Positions 37,585 through 50,092 of a DNA stretch of 64,000 nucleotides are shown here, in pieces. A model generated the notes under the pieces. It did no database searches, had not been told where the DNA came from, and saw nothing but the letters and a program-made list of their open reading frames with translations. The stretch lies in NCBI RefSeq assembly GCF_014639435.1, contig NZ_BMFZ01000002.1, positions 62,001 to 126,000 of the forward strand, read 5' to 3'. Numbering within the stretch: the first letter of the stretch is position 1; each line of letters starts with the position of its first letter. The position numbers and the translations under genes are program-made. The DNA is from Hafnia psychrotolerans. Lineage in GTDB: Bacteria; Pseudomonadota; Gammaproteobacteria; Enterobacterales; Enterobacteriaceae.

Positions 37585-37617
37585 CTGTTTTCTTTGTGAA
37601 AGAGTTGAGAAAAAGTC

Positions 37618-39036
37618 ATGAACCGTTATGAAAATTTGGCAAACGTATTGAGCGATCGCATCGAACAGGGCTTGTATCCCGCGGGGATCCGCCTGCCTTC
37701 GGTGCGCGTATTGAGTAGCGAACACGGGGTCAGCGTGAGTACGGTTCAGCAGGCTTATCGCGTGCTGGAAGAAAAACAGTTGGTGGAAGCACGCCCCAAA
37801 TCAGGCTACTTCGTGAAAGGTGCACGGATCCGGGCCGCCCTGCCCTCCGGCTGTCGCCCTGCCCAGCGGCCGGTGGAAATCTCCCAGTGGGATCAGGTAC
37901 TGGATCTCATCACTTCGCCGCACCGTCCCGGTGTCGTTCAGCTCGGCCAAGGCTCGCCGGATGTCACCGCGCCGACGCTCAAACCTCTCAGCCGCCTGAT
38001 GGGACGCGCCGGTCAGCATCAGAACCTCAACGCGTTTCACTACGACAGCATCTATGGCACGGAAGATTTGCGCGAACAGATCGCACGCCTGATGATCGAC
38101 AGCGGCAGCCACATGGATGCCAGCAATATTCTGATCACTACCGGCTGTCACGAGGCGCTTTCAATCGCTATCCGTTCCGTGTGCGAGCAAGGTGACATCG
38201 TGGCGGTGGATTCCCCGAGTTTTCACGGCGCGATGCAAACCCTGAAAGGCTTCGGCATGAAGGCGCTGGAAATCCCCACCGATCCGGTTACCGGTATCAG
38301 TCTGGAAGCACTGGAAATGGCGTTGGAACAGTGGCCGATCAAAGCCATCCAGCTGACGCCCAACTGCAATAATCCCCTCGGCTACAATATGCCGGACGAT
38401 CGCAAAAAAGGCTTACTGCGCCTGGCGCAGCGTTATGATATCGCCATTATTGAAGACGACGTGTACGGCGAACTGGCGTATCAGTATCCGCGACCGGCCA
38501 CCATCACGTCGTTCGATGATGACGGCCGCGTGCTGTTGTGCAGTTCGTTTTCCAAAACACTGGCGCCCGGCCTTCGCGTCGGCTGGATTGCGCCGGGCCG
38601 TTACCATGACCGCGCGATCCACATGAAATACATCACCACTGGCGCATCTGCCACCTTGCCGCAAATCGCCATCGCCGACTTCATCAAACAGGGCTACTAC
38701 CTCCAACACCTGCGCCGCATGCGCACTCAGTATCAGCGCAACCTGTGCACCATGACCGACTGGGTGATGAAGTATTTTCCGTGCGGCACGCGCGTCAGCC
38801 GTCCTCAGGGCGGTTTTCTGCTATGGATTGAACTTGATGAGCGCATCGATACGCTGCGGTTAAACCGCCTGCTGGAAGAGCATAGCGTGCAGATCGCCAT
38901 CGGCTCGATATTCTCCGCCTCGGGGAAATACCGCAACTGCCTGAGGATGAATTACGCCCAGCCGCTGGCTGCAAAAACTGAGCGTGCAGTTCAGCGGGTG
39001 GGAATGTTAGTTTCAGAAATGCTGGAAAGTTGCTAA
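37618..39036 (+). CDS. yjiR: MocR-family (GntR-HTH/aminotransferase) regulator, YjiR-like
   Basis: The 472-residue protein has an N-terminal GntR winged helix (about 1-68; LPSVRVLSSEHGVSVSTVQQAYRVLEEKQLVEARPKSGYFV). A linker and a class-I aminotransferase-like domain (about 100-465) follow, with the PLP lysine in CSSFSKTLAPGLRVGW (K313) and TPNCNNPLGYNM and IIEDDVYGEL. It aligns along its length with E. coli YjiR (for example EISQWDQVLD, ALEQWPIKAI, GSIFSASGKYRNCLR). MocR proteins use a PLP-linked ligand to control neighbouring genes; the ligand here is unknown. Divergent DUF1127 gene as in E. coli. Confidence 0.87.
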   Translation: MNRYENLANVLSDRIEQGLYPAGIRLPSVRVLSSEHGVSVSTVQQAYRVLEEKQLVEARPKSGYFVKGARIRAALPSGCRPAQRPVEISQWDQVLDLITSPHRPGVVQLGQGSPDVTAPTLKPLSRLMGRAGQHQNLNAFHYDSIYGTEDLREQIARLMIDSGSHMDASNILITTGCHEALSIAIRSVCEQGDIVAVDSPSFHGAMQTLKGFGMKALEIPTDPVTGISLEALEMALEQWPIKAIQLTPNCNNPLGYNMPDDRKKGLLRLAQRYDIAIIEDDVYGELAYQYPRPATITSFDDDGRVLLCSSFSKTLAPGLRVGWIAPGRYHDRAIHMKYITTGASATLPQIAIADFIKQGYYLQHLRRMRTQYQRNLCTMTDWVMKYFPCGTRVSRPQGGFLLWIELDERIDTLRLNRLLEEHSVQIAIGSIFSASGKYRNCLRMNYAQPLAAKTERAVQRVGMLVSEMLESC

Positions 39037-39060
39037 ACGTCATCCTGAGAGGCTATTACC

Positions 39061-39219
39061 GTGCAGATAGAACCGTTACCACCATTGAACACGCTGGTGG
39101 CTTTTGAGTGCGTGGCGCGTTATTTGCTGACGCATTTCGTGGTCAGCGGCGATATGGTGGTCACTCTCAATGGTGAGGAGGTGTTTACGAAGTACTGGCA
39201 TGAACGGATTGCCCGTTAA
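39061..39219 (+). CDS. small ORF or gene remnant with LysR-like N-terminus
   Basis: A 52-codon frame from GTG 39061: it begins with a segment like the start of many LysR regulators (LPPLNTLVAFECVARY compared with LPPLNALRAFEAAARH), then VVSGDMVVTLNGEEVFTKYWHERIAR, which does not fit LysR. It could be a fusion remnant after deletion of most of a LysR gene, or an unrelated small protein. It is not in the ordinary size range of either. It lies 24 bases after yjiR and before a terminator-like hairpin. Confidence 0.3.
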   Translation: MQIEPLPPLNTLVAFECVARYLLTHFVVSGDMVVTLNGEEVFTKYWHERIAR

Positions 39220-39287
39220 GCGTCGGGAATCGTCACGGCCATATCCTGATTGCAGCATGTCAAACTCACCGGAAAGACGATGAGACC

Positions 39288-39317
39288 GCCCGACGCACCC
39301 TGTTGTCGGGCTTTATT
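39288..39317 (+). terminator. terminator-like hairpin after yjiR / small ORF
   Basis: GCCCGAC (39288-39294) and GTCGGGC (39305-39311) form a 7-bp stem followed by TTTATT. It could end rightward transcription from yjiR. The rest of 39220-39363 shows no gene. Confidence 0.5.
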
Positions 39318-39363
39318 CAGTGTCATACGGGCAAACGCTATACCGTCAAATGGTTCATTAGCC

Positions 39364-40179
39364 TTAAAGCAACAGCGTCCGGTCTCCAGACGCTGTCTGC
39401 TCCATGGGCTGCTCTCGTATAGATGCCAGTTTTTCAAATCCGCAGGCAGTAGCCGGATCAAACAATGACAGAGACTCGATCTGATTAATGAGGATCACCT
39501 TGCGAAAGTTCAGCGCGTTATTTGGCTCTGACACCGGCGTTATCCAGTTCTCAAGATAATGGGCGGCATAGTTATGCTCGACCCTCAGTTGCTGGGTTTG
39601 ACGATCGCGATATCCGCTGATCATTGGGATGACAACAACGTTATCCGTCGATGACGTTTCGCAGCGGGCAGTATGCACCATTCCAATATAGACCCGGTGT
39701 GAACTCAGCGTGATATACACCATATCGCCCTGTTCCATGCACTGATACAAAATCCCCTCCACCCCGTTGGCGCTGGTGAGCTGTTTGTACAGTTGTTTGC
39801 GACCGGCAGTATTGAGCCGCAACCCCGGCGACCAGGTCGTGCGAAACAGACAAAGCATTACCGAAACACAGAGCATAATCACCACCGGAGCCTGAATACC
39901 CAGGAAACTCCAGTTAATAAAGTCACGATGATAATATACGTTCTGGCTTAGCGCGTGGATCTGAGGCAGATGGTTAATCACCGATGAAACACCCCACAGC
40001 AGCATATAGACGATAGCGATCGCCAATACGCCCTGCAACACGAAGATACAGCCGTAGAGCGCCACCAGAAAGTAGACATCCCAACCAAAGGTGCGTTTGA
40101 GTTTAAAACGCGTCGAGATATCGCGGGTGGTGTACCAATAGCCGCACACCATCAGCACCATAAATACGGCAGTAGCCAT
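39364..40179 (-). CDS. uncharacterised inner-membrane protein
   Basis: A 271-residue protein I cannot assign to a family. Three hydrophobic segments are evident: about 2-15, about 32-64, and about 93-112. A cytoplasmic-looking C-terminal region (about 115-271) contains VEGILYQCMEQGDMVYITLSSHRVYIGMV and VVVIPMISGYRD, suggestive of a small beta domain. It starts by TAATG overlap with the 65-residue upstream gene, so the two are translated together. No signal for a mobile element. Function unknown. Confidence 0.72.
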   Translation of the reverse strand: MATAVFMVLMVCGYWYTTRDISTRFKLKRTFGWDVYFLVALYGCIFVLQGVLAIAIVYMLLWGVSSVINHLPQIHALSQNVYYHRDFINWSFLGIQAPVVIMLCVSVMLCLFRTTWSPGLRLNTAGRKQLYKQLTSANGVEGILYQCMEQGDMVYITLSSHRVYIGMVHTARCETSSTDNVVVIPMISGYRDRQTQQLRVEHNYAAHYLENWITPVSEPNNALNFRKVILINQIESLSLFDPATACGFEKLASIREQPMEQTASGDRTLLL

Positions 40180-40376
40180 TAAAGTACGCTCATCTTTTTA
40201 ACGTGACGGGTAAAATCCTGCTGCATCTGTTCATTGGATGGATTCACCGACACGGTGCCGTTTTCATCGATAATAATGCGCTCGCCCTCTTCGAGGGTTT
40301 CCTGAATGTCGTTCGCACTGAACAACCCTAAAAAATTTTCCGGGCTGGAAAAGACCCGCATAAAGATTTTCAGCAT
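40179..40376 (-). CDS. uncharacterised 65-residue protein, partner of the membrane protein
   Basis: Small acidic/neutral protein: MLKIFMRVFSSPENFLGLFSANDIQETLEEGERIIIDENGTVSVNPSNEQ..., preceded by a usable AAAAGGAG-like site. Its stop overlaps the downstream membrane-protein start (TAATG), giving a two-gene operon. I do not recognise the family. The middle (ERIIIDENGTVSVN) resembles a short beta hairpin. Confidence 0.65.
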   Translation of the reverse strand: MLKIFMRVFSSPENFLGLFSANDIQETLEEGERIIIDENGTVSVNPSNEQMQQDFTRHVKKMSVL

Positions 40377-40492
40377 AACTGCTCCTTTTAGCTAAACATT
40401 CAGAGTAGCTAAGAAAGCACGCCATGTGACGAAAGAGGTCAAATTTCGGATTAGTTACTGGCAGGATGGGGGTTCATCAGAATATAACGCAC

Positions 40493-40518
40493 AAAAAAAA
40501 GCACAGCATGTGCTGTGC
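40493..40518 (-). terminator. terminator of ansP
   Basis: On the minus strand GCACAGCA (40518-40511) and TGCTGTGC (40508-40501) form a near-perfect stem followed by eight T. It lies about 45 bases after the ansP stop. Confidence 0.85.
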
Positions 40519-40562
40519 CCTTGGTTATTTCCCCATTTCCGCATCAGCAGAAATGTCGGTGG

Positions 40563-42044
40563 TTACTGATTATCTTCACTCGCGTTATGCGCTTCTTCAT
40601 GAGCCACCTGTTCTGCGCTGACTTCTTTAGCGCGATTACGCAAACCGTACCAACCGAGCACCAGAAGAAGGATAGCCACCGGAATGGTCGACACAGTGTA
40701 CGTGCCATTAGGGTAGTCAAAGGCCATCAGCACCAAGACGCTGGCAAGGAAACCCAGCGTCAGCCAGGAAGTGACCGGTGCCCACGGCATCTTGAATGAG
40801 ACCTCTTTGGCTTTACCCTCTTTGATGGCTTTACGCAGTTTCATCTGGCAGATGATGATAAAGGCCCATGAGCTAAGGATCCCCAGCGAGGCTACATTGA
40901 GTACGATCTCAAACACCTGCGACGGGACATAGTAGTTCAGCACGACACCGATGATGTAGATGGCCACAGTGACCAGTATTCCGGCGTAAGGCACCTGCTG
41001 TGAATTCATTTTTGACATGAACTTCGGCGCAGAACCGCCCATCGACAACGAGCGCAAAATTCGCCCGGTGGAATAAAGACCGGAGTTGAGGCTCGAAAGC
41101 GCGGCGGTCAGTACCACAATATTCATGATGGTGCCGATGTAAGGCACGCCAAGTTTGCTGAAGAAGGTCACGAACGGACTTTCGCCTGCCTGATAGGCAT
41201 TCCACGGCAACAACAGCACCAGCAGCACCACTGACCCGACATAAAACAGGGCAATACGCCAGATGACGCTGTTAATCGCTTTTGGCAGTACCGTTTCAGG
41301 ATCTTTGGTTTCACCTGCGGCAGTTCCCACCAGCTCAATGCCCGCGAAAGCAAACACTACGCCCTGCACCAGCACCAGCGCCGGTAACAGGCCATGCGGG
41401 AAGATACCGCCGTTTTCGGTGATCAGATGCAGGCCTGTGGCGTTGCCCGCGATTTCTTTACCCGTACCAAGCACCACCACACCGACAATCAGGAACAGCG
41501 CAATGGCCGCCACTTTGATCAACGCAAACCAGAACTCCATTTCAGCAAACCACTTCACACCGATCATGTTCATAGTGCCCACAATCGCCAGCGCGCCGAG
41601 GGCGAACATCCATTGAGGAATATCACCGAAGGTGCCCCAATAATGCATGTAGAGCGCGACGGCTGTGATATCCACAATGCCGGTCATCGCCCAGTTGAGG
41701 AAGTACATCCAACCGGCAACATAGGAGGCTTTCTCGCCGAGGAACTCGCGGGCATAAGAGACAAAGCTACCGCTGGTCGGCCGATGTAACACCAATTCGC
41801 CCAGCGCACGGAGGATAAAGAAAGAGAAAATCCCGCACACGGCATACACAATAGCCAGTGCCGGACCGGCCATCTGTAGACGCGCACCGGCTCCGAGGAA
41901 TAAGCCCGTTCCGATAGAACCACCGATAGCAATCATCTGAACCTGACGATTGCCCATGCTTTTCTTATACCCGTCGTCATGTGAATCCAACCAACGTCGC
42001 TTAGCCGCTTGCTTTGCTTCAGCAGACTTTCTATGTAATCGCAT
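40563..42044 (-). CDS. ansP: L-asparagine permease (AnsP)
   Basis: A 493-residue APC-family amino-acid/proton symporter with twelve predicted membrane helices. The conserved IGGSIGTGLFLGAGARLQMAGPAL start, GELVLHRPTSGSFVSYAREFLGE, and WMYFLNWAMTGIVDITAVALYMHYWG are nearly identical to E. coli AnsP, as is FAFAGIELVGTAAGE. ATG 42044 is chosen because AGGA lies a few bases upstream and the length then matches E. coli (about 499). The longer frame to 42092 lacks support. It imports asparagine across the inner membrane. Confidence 0.92.
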   Translation of the reverse strand: MRLHRKSAEAKQAAKRRWLDSHDDGYKKSMGNRQVQMIAIGGSIGTGLFLGAGARLQMAGPALAIVYAVCGIFSFFILRALGELVLHRPTSGSFVSYAREFLGEKASYVAGWMYFLNWAMTGIVDITAVALYMHYWGTFGDIPQWMFALGALAIVGTMNMIGVKWFAEMEFWFALIKVAAIALFLIVGVVVLGTGKEIAGNATGLHLITENGGIFPHGLLPALVLVQGVVFAFAGIELVGTAAGETKDPETVLPKAINSVIWRIALFYVGSVVLLVLLLPWNAYQAGESPFVTFFSKLGVPYIGTIMNIVVLTAALSSLNSGLYSTGRILRSLSMGGSAPKFMSKMNSQQVPYAGILVTVAIYIIGVVLNYYVPSQVFEIVLNVASLGILSSWAFIIICQMKLRKAIKEGKAKEVSFKMPWAPVTSWLTLGFLASVLVLMAFDYPNGTYTVSTIPVAILLLVLGWYGLRNRAKEVSAEQVAHEEAHNASEDNQ

Positions 42045-42224
42045 TGAATCCTGTTCTCCAAAATGCCCGATGCCTGATGTACTTATAGGCAAACGATTGC
42101 AGATGCTGATGTTTGCGCGGCTTTGCCGCTGTATTATTCTTAGCCTGATTAAGTATCAGTATATTTACGGCGTAGGATGCTACCTTTTATGGACAAACGA
42201 GGCAAAAAAAACCGTGCGGTAAAA

Positions 42225-42250
42225 TTGTCACCAGTCATAATTCGTGACAA
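42225..42250 (-). terminator. weak terminator-like hairpin after bglG
   Basis: Inverted repeat TTGTCAC (42225-42231) / GTGACAA (42244-42250), followed on the minus strand by TTTT (42224-42221). It lies just downstream of the bglG stop. Confidence 0.4.
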
Positions 42251-42271
42251 AAATTTTGTTATTCAAAACGA

Positions 42272-43213
<942 letters not shown>

Positions 43214-43287
43214 TTAGAGCATTCGCCTTTCAGTTATCACCCTAAAAGTGTGATGACGATCGCTGCGGTCAGACGTGAAATAAAATG

Positions 43288-44715
43288 TCAGAAAGTGACG
43301 ATCGCTTTCAGCCCTGTCACCCAAGCATCCTGAGTTTCGCTTACGCCTCCCGGACGGTGCCAGTACTGCAAATCCGGTTGCAGGATAAGCCATGAACGCA
43401 CTTTGATCTGATAGTATAAATCGGCATTGACCGAGTGCCCCGCAAGCGGTGTATACAACGGATTGCCATAATCATCCACCTGATAATAGTCGTTCAGGTT
43501 TTCCTGATTCTTGCGGTAATGATCGCTCATTTTGATATACGTCACCCCAAAGCCCAGCCAGTCATCAGGGCGGGCGTCAAACAGTCCGCGATAGCGCATG
43601 GACGCAGCCTGCGTGTAATGAATATAGTTGCTGCGCTGATCGCCAAGACCGAGGCTGTACGACACACTCATGCCACGGTTCGAATCCTCGCCACGCGTGG
43701 TCACCTGCTGGTTGAAACCGGTGTACATAAACCAGGTATCGCTGTGCGTGCGGTAACCCTCAGGATCCGTCGCACCCACGCTCTGTGATTTACCTTCCGA
43801 GAGATCCTGTTGTTTCGAGTTGGTGTACAGCAGCCCGAAATTATAAATTCCCGGCAGGCCGTTCACTTTGGTTTTCAGCTCCGCTTCCATCGGCAACAGG
43901 ATACCGCGCGCGCCTTTCAGCGAGCCGCTCCATGCGTACTTCCGGTCGGAGGCATCCGGATTTTGCTCCATGATGCCGGTTTTGAGCGTCAGCTCCAGCG
44001 TCACTTTGTACTGGAAAGTGGTGCCCCAGTAATGTTTGTTCCAGTTATACCAGGTCATCGAGTTGGCAGATTTCCCGCCGCACTGGCTGAGTAACTGGAA
44101 ATCGCACGGGATGATCTGATCGAAATCCTGATTTTTGTTCATCATACCAATGCGCCAGTGCAGTTTACGATCGTCAAAGCTACGCCCGAAGGTCAGCCAG
44201 CCCAGACGGGTGATCGACTGGCCGCCCCAGCTTTCCTGCGCGATATCGTTAAAGCCCACGCGCGGATCCTGCGTCCGCTCTGAGGTCAGGTTATCGTTAT
44301 GGTTACGGTTAACGATGTTCCCTTCGATAGCCGCATCAGGGATGCCGGTGTACATCTCGAGATCCTGAGTAAACGTCAGCGAAAACTGGTCGATATACGC
44401 CAGTTTCTTGTCATGGTTGTAACCGCCGCCGGCGTTGTAGGCCGATTCGCTCAAATATCCCAACTGATAGTGAAAACCGTGGTCATCCAAAATCGGACGG
44501 ATACCCAACATGTCGCCGAGCATCCCATCGCCCGGCGCTTCGAATCCCAGCACGGTGCCATTCCAGTCGTTTTCAGCCAGTACCGGACTGCTAACCGAAC
44601 AGGCAAAGCAAAGTGCCAGAGTGGCGCGTGTTAATACATGACGTGTCTCAAAGAAGCCATGATTACCCAGCGATTTAATTGTAGGTGCAGCAAAGGTCAA
44701 AAAAAAAATTTTCAT
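43288..44715 (-). CDS. OprB-family carbohydrate-selective porin in the bgl operon
   Basis: The 475-residue outer-membrane protein has a long signal sequence (hydrophobic about 26-47, cleavage likely after SSPVLA). Beta-barrel strands with OprB hallmarks follow: YLSESAYNAGGGYNHDKKLAYIDQFSLTFTQDLE, the IIPCDFQLLSQCGGKS disulfide segment, WYNW and GIMEQNP. It ends WVTGLKAIVTF with a terminal Phe for BAM insertion. It probably admits aryl-beta-glucosides across the outer membrane. E. coli BglH instead belongs to the LamB type. It lies 162 bases after the glucosidase gene, behind a hairpin and T-run. Confidence 0.87.
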   Translation of the reverse strand: MKIFFLTFAAPTIKSLGNHGFFETRHVLTRATLALCFACSVSSPVLAENDWNGTVLGFEAPGDGMLGDMLGIRPILDDHGFHYQLGYLSESAYNAGGGYNHDKKLAYIDQFSLTFTQDLEMYTGIPDAAIEGNIVNRNHNDNLTSERTQDPRVGFNDIAQESWGGQSITRLGWLTFGRSFDDRKLHWRIGMMNKNQDFDQIIPCDFQLLSQCGGKSANSMTWYNWNKHYWGTTFQYKVTLELTLKTGIMEQNPDASDRKYAWSGSLKGARGILLPMEAELKTKVNGLPGIYNFGLLYTNSKQQDLSEGKSQSVGATDPEGYRTHSDTWFMYTGFNQQVTTRGEDSNRGMSVSYSLGLGDQRSNYIHYTQAASMRYRGLFDARPDDWLGFGVTYIKMSDHYRKNQENLNDYYQVDDYGNPLYTPLAGHSVNADLYYQIKVRSWLILQPDLQYWHRPGGVSETQDAWVTGLKAIVTF

Positions 44716-44783
44716 TGTATTCTCATTAAATTATTTATTTAATCTCGACGTTATTTTTATTATTTTTTTCAACTTACAGACAC

Positions 44784-44809
44784 AAAAAAACCTGCGATAT
44801 TATTTCGCA
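44784..44809 (-). terminator. hairpin with T-run between the glucosidase and porin genes
   Basis: On the minus strand TGCGA (44809-44805) pairs with TCGCA (44797-44793), followed by GG and seven T. Just upstream a second strong stem without T-run lies at 44832-44840/44849-44857 (AGCGGCCTG/CAGACCGCT with one G-U). Together they probably reduce readthrough to the porin or protect the upstream mRNA end. Confidence 0.65.
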
Positions 44810-44877
44810 TTATTTGATAACTGACCGAATGAGCGGCCTGTATTATTTCAGACCGCTGGTTTTATACTAAGAATGAA

Positions 44878-46287
<1,410 letters not shown>

Positions 46288-46300
46288 TCAAGAAACAAAA

Positions 46301-48235
<1,935 letters not shown>

Positions 48236-48277
48236 TCATTAGGAGTCTGATTAAAAGGGTGTTGCTGATTTCAAGCC

Positions 48278-48364
48278 AAAAAAAAACCTAAACTCCCTGC
48301 CTCTTCCACCGTTGGGGTGAAGAAGCAGAAAGTTTAGGTTTTGCCTGATTAACAGTAACAATCC
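48278..48364 (-). promoter_or_regulatory. BglG-type ribonucleic antiterminator (RAT) and overlapping terminator in the bgl leader
   Basis: On the minus strand the RAT begins GGATTGTTACTG and continues to CAGGCAAAACCTAAA (48364-48333), matching the BglG/LicT RAT consensus closely. Its last bases AACCTAAA are the 5' arm of a long terminator stem (48340-48287, AACCTAAACT with AGTTTAGGTT) followed by nine T (48286-48278). Binding of BglG to the RAT would exclude the terminator and open bglF-bglB expression. Confidence 0.95.
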
Positions 48365-48434
48365 TGTTTTTCTAACAGAGATTCTGTTGCGAACTCGCTT
48401 CAGATACAAGTAGCAAATCAGGCGAAAAGTTTAA

Positions 48435-48454
48435 TTTGTGATGGGGTTCAGATT
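48435..48454 (-). promoter_or_regulatory. candidate CRP site upstream of the bgl leader
   Basis: TGTGA (48437-48441), six bases, TCAGA (48448-48452): nine of ten core positions of the CRP half-sites. It lies about 80 bases upstream of the RAT. Catabolite control is expected for bgl operons; the exact promoter was not resolved. Confidence 0.45.
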
Positions 48455-48489
48455 TTGACCGGTGACAAATCGCCAGCTCGCCGCCGCCC

Positions 48490-49974
48490 TCAAAGCATTG
48501 ATTGAGGTGATTCGCGTTGACAGTTAACTCGCCAGTTGAAAAGCAGGTAACTGGCCAAAGACAGCAGCCAAACGCCCAGCGCGCCGTACATCAACACACC
48601 ACTAAAACCATCAATCAACGCCAGTTGCGCTGCGCTATGCACGTTATCGAGTTCCGCGCCTCCGGCGATGCGTTCTGCCAGCCGATGCAGATCCATTTCA
48701 TTCACGGGTAACGGCAGCCGCCCGCGCAGGCTGGCAGTAATTCCTGCCACCAGCAAACTGCCCATCAGGGCAATATTAATGGCCAGCGTGATCAGCCGTG
48801 CACTGATATCAATCCCTGATGCCATCCCCGCACGATGACCCGGCACCGAACCGGTGGTGGTATTGGTAACGGGTGTATTGGTCAGTCCCAACGCAACGCC
48901 CGCCAATAACGCGCCAGGCAGCAAGCTTCCACCGTGCGCTGCGGCGTATTTCATCAGCATAAACCCTACGCCGATAGCGAATAACCCCAACGGAATGACG
49001 CTTGCCGCCCCGTATCTCACCACCAGTTTCTCTGCCAGTGGGGGCATAACTAACGTTGGCAACGTGTAGGCCAACAGCGCAAATCCGGTTGCCACACTGC
49101 CGTAACCCAACCCACTTTGATAATAAACCGGCAGGTAAATCATCAGCGGCCAGAAGCTAAAATTCATGCCTACCGACCCCATCAGCGCGCCAGAAAAGCG
49201 CCGTATGCGAAACACGGCAAAGTCGAACATCGGATGGGGGTGCCGTTTCTCAATAAGGAAAAACAGTAGCGCACACACCACGGAAACCAACGCGATAGCC
49301 CACGTCACCGCCCGGTGCCAGCCAAGGCTGCTACCCTGTGTGATCAAAAATGTCGTACCCAGCACCGCAAGTGACAACGTCACAAGCCCACCAATATCCA
49401 GTTTTTTAGCCTGTACATCGCGGGATTCCACCACATTTCCCAGTGTTAATACCATCGTCACCAAGGCAATAAACACATGAATCAGAAACACCCATCGCCA
49501 GTTGAACAGCGCCACCAACGTACCGCCAATGATTGGCCCAAATCCCAACCCGAAGCCAAAGATAATGCCCCAGGCGGCAAACGCCCGGCTGCGCGCTTTA
49601 CCCTGAGGAAATTGATACGAGAGAATAGCAATAAGGCAGGTGAGCATCGCGCCGCCGCTGAGTCCCTGCAAGAAACGCCCCGCGATAAGCCATACAGCGC
49701 TGCCCGCGAGTCCGCACATCAACGAGGTCAACCCGAAAGCGATGATGCTGATGATGAAGACCCGTTTGCGGCCATAACGGTCAGCCAGCGTGCCGGTTGC
49801 CATTAACACGGTGGTGCAGGCCAACGTATAGGCATTCATGATCCATTGCAGATCGTTGAAACTGGCGTGCATCTGTTTTTCCAGCACCGGCAGGATCACC
49901 GGTACGCTGGAGATTTCCAACCCTGACATCAGCGCCGCCAGACAAACCGCGGTCAGAGCCAATAGATCCTTCAT
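48490..49974 (-). CDS. MFS transporter, DHA2-type drug exporter
   Basis: About 494 residues with fourteen hydrophobic segments. Motifs typical of DHA2 proton-drug antiporters are TGTLADRYGRKRVFIISI (motif A after TM2), GRFLQGLSGGAML, and the TM5 motif GIIFGFGLGFGPIIGGTLV. The start at ATG 49974 has AGGA seven bases upstream; another ATG at 49980 is possible. It is divergent from a GlxA-type AraC regulator, its likely controller. Substrate unknown. The gene is intact. Confidence 0.88.
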   Translation of the reverse strand: MKDLLALTAVCLAALMSGLEISSVPVILPVLEKQMHASFNDLQWIMNAYTLACTTVLMATGTLADRYGRKRVFIISIIAFGLTSLMCGLAGSAVWLIAGRFLQGLSGGAMLTCLIAILSYQFPQGKARSRAFAAWGIIFGFGLGFGPIIGGTLVALFNWRWVFLIHVFIALVTMVLTLGNVVESRDVQAKKLDIGGLVTLSLAVLGTTFLITQGSSLGWHRAVTWAIALVSVVCALLFFLIEKRHPHPMFDFAVFRIRRFSGALMGSVGMNFSFWPLMIYLPVYYQSGLGYGSVATGFALLAYTLPTLVMPPLAEKLVVRYGAASVIPLGLFAIGVGFMLMKYAAAHGGSLLPGALLAGVALGLTNTPVTNTTTGSVPGHRAGMASGIDISARLITLAINIALMGSLLVAGITASLRGRLPLPVNEMDLHRLAERIAGGAELDNVHSAAQLALIDGFSGVLMYGALGVWLLSLASYLLFNWRVNCQRESPQSML

Positions 49975-50092
49975 GAACATTTCCTGTAAAGCCTTCAGAG
50001 AGCCTCAGCATGGTTGAAGTGCATCGCGATGGAAATCAGTCCGGATGCCATGTATCGTCAAGATCATGCCAACTTGAGCGAAGCCAACCCTT

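Noticed and set aside
39216-39461. 81-codon minus-strand frame overlapping the end of the unknown membrane-protein gene
   Set aside because: It overlaps that gene by about 100 bases in another frame, has no family likeness and runs through a terminator-like hairpin.
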